Positions 1-4,515 of a DNA stretch of 6,819 nucleotides are shown here, one piece after another. Below the pieces are notes generated by a model. It was not told where the DNA came from. It saw only the letters and a list, made by a program, of their open reading frames with translations, and did not search any database. Source of the DNA: Methanosarcinaceae archaeon (GTDB lineage: Archaea; Halobacteriota; Methanosarcinia; Methanosarcinales; Methanosarcinaceae); contig JAUVET010000070.1 in NCBI GenBank assembly GCA_030594665.1, forward strand, positions 1 through 6,819, read 5' to 3'. Both the position numbers and the translations under genes were made by a program. Within the stretch, counting starts at the first letter, position 1. Each line of letters begins with the position of its first letter.

Positions 1-206
1 ATTGTAGCAATTGTGGCAACAAAGTTCCCAAATCTCTTTCAGTGCGTACACATAAGTGTCCTTACTGTGGTCTGGAAATGGACAGGGATGTTAATGCTGC
101 AATCAATATCTTAAATCGTAGCACCGTAGGAACTACGGATAAAGCCTGTGGACCCACTGACGTTGGTTGGGGGAATGAAGCAGGAAGCTCCTTCCTCACC
201 GTGTAG
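1..206 (+). CDS. tnpB: TnpB, C-terminal end (IS200/IS605 family), cut by window edge
   Basis: TnpB is the RNA-guided DNA endonuclease of IS200/IS605 elements and the ancestor type of Cas12. Only the last 67 codons are present; the first complete codon is at base 3 and the stop is TAG at 204-206. The visible part begins CSNCG and continues to CPYCG, the four-cysteine zinc ribbon inserted in the RuvC domain, followed by MDRDVNAAINIL, which carries the last RuvC acidic residue (the Asp of RDVNAA). The tail ends GNEAGSSFLTV, typical of TnpB C-termini that run into the element's right end. The gene is broken only by the window edge, so I cannot tell whether the full copy is intact or whether a tnpA transposase accompanies it. 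Family assignment is firm. Confidence 0.93.
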   Translation, partial: CSNCGNKVPKSLSVRTHKCPYCGLEMDRDVNAAINILNRSTVGTTDKACGPTDVGWGNEAGSSFLTV

Positions 207-227
207 CGGTAGGGAGGAGTAGTTCAC
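110..227 (+). ncRNA. Probable omega RNA (TnpB guide RNA scaffold), limits approximate
   Basis: In this family the guide RNA scaffold overlaps the 3' end of tnpB and ends at the element's right end, with the guide read from the flanking DNA. Two hairpins support this. A perfect 6-bp stem CCGTAG/CTACGG with a GAA loop lies at 124-138, inside the coding sequence. A larger stem lies at 188-219, with 13 pairs including one T-G wobble, one bulged base at 197 and the loop TGTAG. The tnpB stop codon sits in that loop. The 5' limit is a guess, since no promoter or processing site can be read. The guide would begin at about 228. Confidence 0.5.
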
Positions 228-230
228 TCA

Positions 231-257
231 AATCGGCTTTGTATCAAAAGTCGGATT
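231..257. repeat. Imperfect hairpin just outside the IS right end
   Basis: AATC-GGCTTT at 231-240 pairs with AAAGTCG-GATT at 247-257: ten pairs including one G-T, one bulged base at 253 and a six-base loop. It directly follows the inferred IS boundary, so it either overlaps the guide region of the omega RNA or is host sequence. No poly-T run follows, so it does not look like an archaeal terminator. The rest of 258-430 is A+T-rich, with no coding signal that I can see. Confidence 0.4.
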
Positions 258-322
258 GTGATCTAATTTCTTGAACAAAACATATTTCATCAATATTGAG
301 CGAGTGTATTTTTGTCAGGATA

Positions 323-333
323 GTTATAAAATA
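323..333 (+). promoter_or_regulatory. Candidate TATA box upstream of vapBC
   Basis: GTTATAAAATA resembles an archaeal TATA box and is the best match in the 207-488 gap. It would put the transcription start near 355 and give a leader of about 130 bases. Weaker alternatives are TTTTTAAAT at 388-396 and GATAAAATT at 459-467. The last would imply an almost leaderless message, which fits poorly with the strong SD at 478-482. Confidence 0.3.
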
Positions 334-431
334 CCTCAAAAAACATAAATTCTCCAACCACATAATTTAAATGTTTCAAAACCATTCTTTTTAAATGTTC
401 ACTGGATAGTAAAACACATTAAGTAAAGAGT

Positions 432-447
432 AGTAAAGATCGTTACT
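432..447. promoter_or_regulatory. Inverted repeat, possible VapB operator
   Basis: AGTAA-AGATCG-TTACT is a perfect 5-bp inverted repeat with a 6-bp spacer, about 40 bases before the antitoxin start. A direct half-site AGTAAAGA lies at 422-429, ten bases before the copy at 432-439. VapB-type antitoxins commonly repress their own operon by binding such palindromes with the toxin. The assignment rests only on symmetry and position. Confidence 0.3.
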
Positions 448-477
448 GATAAGTTATTGATAAAATTAACAATTGAT

Positions 478-482
478 GGAGG
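478..482 (+). promoter_or_regulatory. Ribosome binding site of vapB
   Basis: GGAGG lies six bases before the ATG at 489. It fixes the start and indicates a message with a leader. Confidence 0.8.
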
Positions 483-488
483 CATTTT

Positions 489-746
489 ATGCAAACAAAA
501 ACAAAGCAGGAAGTAGAAATCTTAAAAGAGATCAGAGATCTGCCGGAGATGGTTCAAGAAAAGATTCTCAAGATGGTCCATTTTTTCAGGTCTGAGATCA
601 TGATGAATGAATCGTCAGAAGAAACTGCTACCGAAGATTTTTTGTCTGTATGCGGCACATGGGACGATAAAAGGTCAATTGATGAGCAGATAAATGATAT
701 CTATTCCAGTAGAAAATCTACTCTCAGAACGGAGAAGATATTTTGA
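489..746 (+). CDS. vapB: VapB-type antitoxin
   Basis: An 85-residue acidic protein expected to bind and inhibit the VapC RNase encoded directly downstream. The N-terminal half (about 8-37) is helical, with the pattern ILKEIRDLPEMVQEKILKMV, resembling DUF2281-like and related short antitoxins whose core reads L-P-E-x-x-Q-E. The C-terminal part has GTWDDKRSIDEQINDIYSSR (56-75), matching the W-x-D-D-R-S...I-x-x-I-x-x-x-R toxin-binding tail of many VapB proteins. I see no ribbon-helix-helix or AbrB fold, so the DNA-binding part is uncertain. The stop overlaps the toxin start in TTGA (743-746), implying translational coupling in one operon. The start is well supported by GGAGG. Confidence 0.8.
   Translation: MQTKTKQEVEILKEIRDLPEMVQEKILKMVHFFRSEIMMNESSEETATEDFLSVCGTWDDKRSIDEQINDIYSSRKSTLRTEKIF
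731..734 (+). promoter_or_regulatory. Ribosome binding site supporting a TTG start for vapC
   Basis: GGAG lies within the end of vapB, eight bases before the TTG at 743. Starting there gives MKYLLDTN, the usual PIN-domain N-terminus with the first catalytic Asp at residue 6. No in-frame ATG lies early enough to keep that residue. Confidence 0.75.
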
Positions 747-1141
747 AATATTTGTTGGATACAAACATTTGCATATACATGCTCAATGGAAATGAAGTAT
801 TGAACAATAAAGTAAAAGAAATTGGTGTTTTTTCTCTTTCAGTGTCTAATGCGACACTTGCAGAACTCTATTTTGGAGCATATAATTCTCAGAGGGTTGA
901 TGCTAATTTAAAGAGGATTAACAAATTCAAAAAGAATTTGACAGTTTATTCGGATAATAACTCTTCAGCTGAAGCATTTGGACGATTTAAATCGAAATTG
1001 AAATCAGAAGGAAAGATTATTGAAGATTTCGATATTTTGATTGCCAGTGTAGCTTTTGTTAACAACTGTATTCTCGTTACAAACAATTCAAACCATTTCA
1101 AAAGAATCGATGGATTGAAAGTGGAAAACTGGTTGGAATAA
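743..1141 (+). CDS. vapC: VapC-type toxin, PIN-domain ribonuclease
   Basis: A full-length PIN-domain toxin of 132 residues, the normal size. VapC proteins are Mg2+-dependent endoribonucleases that cut tRNA or rRNA when freed from VapB. The acidic residues visible are Asp6 (LLDTN), Glu41 (TLAELYFG) and Asp97 (EDFDILIAS). The fourth position lies in LVTNNSNHF (111-119), where this MvpA-like subgroup commonly has Asn. The end (RIDGLKVENWLE) is the standard subgroup terminus. It begins with TTG inside the vapB stop codon, so its translation should depend on ribosomes finishing vapB, keeping toxin below antitoxin. No truncation or frameshift is visible and all core residues are present, so it should be active. 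Co-location with an IS end fits the mobile habit of such modules. Confidence 0.93.
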   Translation: MKYLLDTNICIYMLNGNEVLNNKVKEIGVFSLSVSNATLAELYFGAYNSQRVDANLKRINKFKKNLTVYSDNNSSAEAFGRFKSKLKSEGKIIEDFDILIASVAFVNNCILVTNNSNHFKRIDGLKVENWLE

Positions 1142-1142
1142 A

Positions 1143-1162
1143 ATATATATATATATATATAT
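1143..1162. repeat. Perfect (AT)10 microsatellite, possible TATA element
   Basis: Ten uninterrupted AT units begin two bases after the vapC stop. The tract centre is about 29 bp before the ATG at 1181, the distance expected for an archaeal TATA box feeding a start at or near that codon. Dinucleotide runs change length by slippage, so expression could vary. Promoter function is inference. Confidence 0.55.
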
Positions 1163-1169
1163 TGTCATC

Positions 1170-1174
1170 GGTGG
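1170..1174 (+). promoter_or_regulatory. Ribosome binding site of the membrane OB-fold gene
   Basis: GGTGG lies six bases before ATG 1181, consistent with the GGTG part of the archaeal SD consensus. If the (AT)10 tract is the TATA box, the message may be too short to include it, so the two signals give competing models. Confidence 0.5.
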
Positions 1175-1180
1175 CAAAAA

Positions 1181-2788
1181 ATGGCAGATATTGAAATAAA
1201 ACGTGGTTATGAAGTTCTTCCTGATAACAATATCAGGTTTGGTATCCGAATAACCAATATCAGTGATCTTGCCATCTCAGATGTTGAGGTTACTCTTGAT
1301 TATCCTAAATCCCTATTCAATCTTGAAGGGAACAGAATACAGAATCTTGGCAACATTCCTCCTGAGAAAACTCACACCGCCGAGTTCGTATTAAAACCAC
1401 TTGGTTGTGTTCATCAAGTCAATATTGAGGCACTTCTCTCTTACCGTGACGCAAAATGGAACCGGCAGAGGGTTGACATGCACCCAAAGGAGGTGCATTG
1501 TGTCTGTCCTTTCCTTAAAGGCAAAGCAATGCCAAGGGCTGAGTTCCTTGAACTTTCAAATAGTGGACATTCTGCCGAAACCGGGCTCAATTTTAAGGGG
1601 ATAAGTGTTGAACGTCTCGCTTCGTATCTTGTACAAACCTGCAAAAGTCGGCATCATAAGGTGGATGATTATCCGGTCGATGGTGGGAGGATGCTCTACC
1701 TTGCCAGTGAATCGATTGGAGAGAAGGCATACTATCTTTTGACCGCTCTGATCAAGGAAGACGATGGGCTTACCCAAGTAATGTTAAGGGTTGCATCGGA
1801 TAAGTCGCATGGGTTGAATGGATTTCTTAATGAGACTGTGGCTGAACTGCGGCATGTGATTAGTACTGTACAGTCCGCGCAGGAAATTGGCATTATCAAA
1901 AAGCAGCAGGTTATCAATATCATTGATTCGATTGTGCAGAGGTCGAATTTTGGCGGAGTTGGGGGCGAGGGTGGCGCATCCGTTAATATTCAGGATAGTG
2001 TGGTGCAGAGGACTAAATTTAATGTAGGTGAAGATAAGAAGGCAGATGAAGAGCGTCTGAGGAAAGAGAAGGAACAATTGGAAATTGAGCGTAAAGAAAA
2101 AGAAACAGAGGAGAAGTTACGCAAGCAGAAGGAAAAAAAGGCGCAGGAATATGCACGGCTAAAACAGGAAGCACGCGATGAGCAAAAGCGCATAACAAAA
2201 CAGAAGAGCAAGACCCGCACGAATATTTTCATGTTGGCAATTATATTTGGCGCAATGTTTTTCGGGTTTGTGATGTTTGCACCAAGTTCAAATGATTTGA
2301 ATGATGTGCCGCTGTCTTACACACAGCCTGAAAAGGTTATCGATAGCAGCACTTCTGATGTTGCTACATCTAGACCTACAAACACAACAGATGCGATGGA
2401 TTCAATGACTGAAACCCAGCCCTTGTCGATCGCATACAATGCCGGCGATATAGAAGCGAATCCATATACATATTCGAGAGCAGAGATCTCAGGAAAGGTT
2501 GTAGACATTATTAACTCGGGCGGTTACTCATATATCCAGCTTGATGATGGTACAGGAAAAGTATGGGCAGCAATACCACAGACCAATATTAATCAAGGGA
2601 CCGAAGGAACCGTCTTGGGGAGTATAATGACGGACTTTTCAAGTAGCACACTTGGCAAGACATTTACAGCAATCATATTTTCAGATGGAATGCAAACATC
2701 AGCAGTCGAGAATCCTACTAATGCTTACATTATTGAAAAAACTGATCCAGAACTTTATAACAACTCGAGAGGTTTTTTCAATAATTGA
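1181..2788 (+). CDS. Membrane-anchored protein with coiled coil and extracytoplasmic OB-fold; function unknown
   Basis: I do not recognise a characterised relative of this 535-residue protein. Residues 1-110 are beta-rich (IRFGIRITNISD, VEVTLDYP), like CARDB/NEW3-type sandwich domains. Residues 110-235 form a mixed alpha/beta region without a known motif. A duplicated motif follows, NIIDSIVQR at 246-254 and NIQDSVVQR at 269-277, joined by a Gly-rich linker (258-265). Residues 285-345 are a very charged Lys/Glu/Arg coiled coil, then one transmembrane helix at 349-367. Basic residues before it and acidic ones after it suggest N-in, C-out topology. A Ser/Thr-rich linker leads to an OB-fold at about 432-505 (ISGKVVDIINSGGYSYIQLD, KVWAA), like those in exported small-ligand or nucleic-acid-binding OB proteins. 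There is no signal peptide. The gene stands alone, 39 bases after vapC, and probably has its own promoter. A T6 run at 2773-2778 near the stop could end transcription. It could sense or scaffold across the membrane, but that is only inference. Confidence 0.88.
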   Translation: MADIEIKRGYEVLPDNNIRFGIRITNISDLAISDVEVTLDYPKSLFNLEGNRIQNLGNIPPEKTHTAEFVLKPLGCVHQVNIEALLSYRDAKWNRQRVDMHPKEVHCVCPFLKGKAMPRAEFLELSNSGHSAETGLNFKGISVERLASYLVQTCKSRHHKVDDYPVDGGRMLYLASESIGEKAYYLLTALIKEDDGLTQVMLRVASDKSHGLNGFLNETVAELRHVISTVQSAQEIGIIKKQQVINIIDSIVQRSNFGGVGGEGGASVNIQDSVVQRTKFNVGEDKKADEERLRKEKEQLEIERKEKETEEKLRKQKEKKAQEYARLKQEARDEQKRITKQKSKTRTNIFMLAIIFGAMFFGFVMFAPSSNDLNDVPLSYTQPEKVIDSSTSDVATSRPTNTTDAMDSMTETQPLSIAYNAGDIEANPYTYSRAEISGKVVDIINSGGYSYIQLDDGTGKVWAAIPQTNINQGTEGTVLGSIMTDFSSSTLGKTFTAIIFSDGMQTSAVENPTNAYIIEKTDPELYNNSRGFFNN

Positions 2789-2796
2789 ATAGAAAT

Positions 2797-2929
2797 AAAA
2801 TACTCTTTCCGAGTATCATTGTTCCACTGCACGAGGTCGGACTTGACTTGCAGTTTATTCAAAACTTTAAGTGCATCCACCTCACTCATGTCCTCCATTT
2901 GCACTCCACAAAATAGATCATTCTCTGTG
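2797..2929 (-). pseudogene. Fragment of a third ATPase/DUF234 gene (nuclease-domain piece)
   Basis: This stretch matches bases 4603-4735 in the minus-strand ATPase gene, corresponding to residues 396-440 of that protein. Read on the minus strand it gives IYFVECKW, then a one-base deletion near 2894, then in the next frame DALKVLNKLQVKSDLVQW and NNDTRKEYF. Across 2801-2893 I count five base differences from 4607-4699. Three are silent or share a changed codon, and the two amino-acid changes are both Ile to Val. It retains the E-C-K of the nuclease motif but has no ATPase domain, no start and no stop of its own. It is much closer to the minus-strand gene than to the plus-strand one. Its 5' end breaks off where a CACAGAG repeat begins. 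Confidence 0.92.
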
Positions 2930-2945
2930 TACTCTGTGGCAGAAT
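2923..2945 (-). repeat. CACAGAG repeat, left copy (minus orientation)
   Basis: Two CTCTGTG units (2923-2929 and 2932-2938) with 9-bp period are followed by GCAGAAT. The reverse complement matches 6765-6788 except for two mismatches and one indel. It overlaps the edge of the ATPase fragment, so the junction of the two lies within about seven bases. Confidence 0.75.
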
Positions 2946-2984
2946 ATCACAAAAATCAGACATGGTTTAATATAACAGCACAAA

Positions 2985-3000
2985 GCCAAATAGTTAAATA
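2985..3000 (+). promoter_or_regulatory. TATA box with possible BRE for the plus-strand ATPase
   Basis: GCCAAATAGTTAAATA contains a TTAAATA box (2994-3000) centred 27 bp before ATG 3024, with the A-rich CCAAA upstream as a possible TFB recognition element. No SD sequence lies before the ATG, so a leaderless message is likely. Confidence 0.5.
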
Positions 3001-3023
3001 CTTTCCACACGATTATAATAATC

Positions 3024-4394
3024 ATGTGGAAACAACTGCCTTTTGTTAATCGTGAAAAGGAACTTGTATTTTTAAAAAACACATTCGATTCTGATCGTGC
3101 CGAATTTATAGTAATTTACGGGAGAAGGCGAATCGGTAAAACAGAACTTATAAAAGAATCGATTAAAGACCGCAAAGCAGTGTATTTTTTTGTTGAACAG
3201 GCGTTAGAGGAAGAAAACTTAAACTCATTTAAAGAGATCATTGCAAAAACTGTAAATAATCCTTTGATCGCAAAAAGTGATCTTACATGGGAAGAAGTTT
3301 TCGAGCTGATCGCAAATGAAGATAAATTGATCATTGTTTTGGATGAGTTTCCCAATCTCATTTTGGAAAACAAAGCATTATTATCCAAATTCCAGAAAAT
3401 GTGGGATGGATCATTAAAGAATACCACGATCAAACTTATTGTCTGTGGTTCATCAATCTCAATGATGGAAAATTATCTTCTGGATATTAAAAGTCCATTG
3501 TATGGCAGACGCACAGGTCAGATATTTTTAGAGCCGCTAAAAGCATCGCATATACTGAAATTTGGTGCTTTATCGTTTGAAGAAGCAATCAGAGTATATG
3601 GCATAACAGATGGCATCCCCGAATATATCAAAGAAGTGTGTTACCGGCTTGAGCACGGTGAAGATCTTGAAGAGGTTTTTCAGCAGAACAAAACACTGTT
3701 CAATGAAGTGGATATTTTAATTAAAAGTGAATTAAGAGATCCAACGCGATATTTTAAGATATTGAAGGCCATTGCATTTGGCAGCACAAAATTCGGTGAA
3801 ATCGTAAATTACACAGAATTTTCCGCACCCACGGTATCGAAATACTTGAGTAATCTGGTAAATCTGCATGTCATTGAGGAATTGTATCCAGTACTTAGCG
3901 ATAAGGAAAGAAAAAGGAATCGCAAGTATGCTCTTTCTGACAATTATTTTAAATTTTATTTCAGATTTATTTATCCAAACAAATCTGAGCTTATATCAAC
4001 TGGAAGGATCACAGATTTTGACATAGGCTACAATCAATATCTTGGAAAGATATTCGAAGATGTTTCCAGAGAGTTTTTGGAAGACAAAAATACGACCAAA
4101 TCTCTGCCTTTTGAATTTACAAAGATCGGATGTTGGTGGCACAGAGATAAAGAGATCGATCTTGTGGCATTAAATGATGGTTCAAAGGAAATACTGTTCG
4201 TTGAATGTAAATGGAAAACACTTTCATTAACTGATTGTCGGCGAATATTTAGTAAACTCAATGAAAAATCAACATTCTTACAATGGAATATGGGAATACG
4301 TAAGGAATATTTCGGATTAATTGCAAAAAAGATCGAAGGCAAACAACGCCTGCGGGCTGAAGGATTTGTTGCATATGATCTGGATGATTTTTGA
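3024..4394 (+). CDS. Archaeal STAND-type ATPase with winged helix and DUF234 nuclease-like domain
   Basis: A full-length 456-residue protein of the ATP_bind_2 (PF01637)/DUF234 (PF03008) architecture. This belongs to the archaeal MNS branch of STAND/AAA+-like P-loop NTPases, whose cellular role is not settled. The start FVNREKEL is standard. Walker A is GRRRIGKT (33-40), Walker B is LIIVLDEF (102-109), and CGSS (141-144) is the likely sensor strand. YGRRTG (160-165) is a family signature. A winged helix spans about 243-292 (TKFGEIVNYTEFSAPTVSKY). The C-terminal PD-(D/E)XK-like core reads GCWWHRDKEIDLVALNDG and VECKW, giving Asp379, Glu394 and Lys396, with Glu345 as a possible first-helix acid. 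All key residues are present, so both ATP hydrolysis and DNA cleavage are plausible. It is monocistronic, probably leaderless, and converges with its paralogue 121 bases downstream. Confidence 0.93.
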   Translation: MWKQLPFVNREKELVFLKNTFDSDRAEFIVIYGRRRIGKTELIKESIKDRKAVYFFVEQALEEENLNSFKEIIAKTVNNPLIAKSDLTWEEVFELIANEDKLIIVLDEFPNLILENKALLSKFQKMWDGSLKNTTIKLIVCGSSISMMENYLLDIKSPLYGRRTGQIFLEPLKASHILKFGALSFEEAIRVYGITDGIPEYIKEVCYRLEHGEDLEEVFQQNKTLFNEVDILIKSELRDPTRYFKILKAIAFGSTKFGEIVNYTEFSAPTVSKYLSNLVNLHVIEELYPVLSDKERKRNRKYALSDNYFKFYFRFIYPNKSELISTGRITDFDIGYNQYLGKIFEDVSREFLEDKNTTKSLPFEFTKIGCWWHRDKEIDLVALNDGSKEILFVECKWKTLSLTDCRRIFSKLNEKSTFLQWNMGIRKEYFGLIAKKIEGKQRLRAEGFVAYDLDDF

Positions 4395-4408
4395 CTGACA
4401 TCTAACAC

Positions 4409-4413
4409 TTTTT
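4409..4413 (+). terminator. Short poly-T, possible terminator of the plus-strand ATPase
   Basis: A T5 run lies 15 bases after the stop codon. Archaeal RNA polymerase can terminate at T-rich tracts, but five T's is minimal. Confidence 0.3.
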
Positions 4414-4451
4414 AACTCTAAAGCGGCAAGTCCCTAACTTTAATGAACCTC

Positions 4452-4473
4452 ACTCCGGCAGAGTTGCGGGGGT
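4452..4473. terminator. Hairpin between the convergent ATPase genes
   Basis: ACTCC pairs with GGGGT and GCA with TGC around the loop GAGT, with one G-G mismatch and one T-G pair. It is a G+C-rich block within the A+T-rich gap 4395-4515 and could slow polymerase from both sides. No T run follows it on either strand, so terminator function is uncertain. Confidence 0.25.
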
Positions 4474-4515
4474 ATAACGATTAAGATCAATACTATTCTG
4501 ATATATATAAATCAC

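Larger units (their letters stand above)
1..227 (+). mobile_element. Right end of an IS200/IS605-family element
   Basis: The tnpB 3' end is followed within about 20 bases by a strong hairpin (188-219) and then AGTTCAC (221-227). IS605-type elements end in a subterminal imperfect palindrome followed by a short cleavage motif, without terminal inverted repeats. I place the boundary at about 227 by analogy with elements ending in a TTCAC/TTCAA-like motif. The exact base is inferred and would need an empty site or a second copy. Confidence 0.6.

Noticed and set aside
1981..2232. Long antisense frames over the coiled-coil gene
   Set aside because: Ser/Phe/Cys-rich frames opposite a Lys/Glu/Arg-rich coiled coil are a codon artefact.
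2819..3049. 76-codon plus-strand open frame
   Set aside because: It runs antisense through the ATPase fragment and the CACAGAG repeat, has no SD and overlaps the real ATPase start; no domain is recognisable.
4034..4408. 124-codon minus-strand open frame
   Set aside because: It lies wholly antisense to the nuclease domain of the plus-strand ATPase, which has clear motifs.
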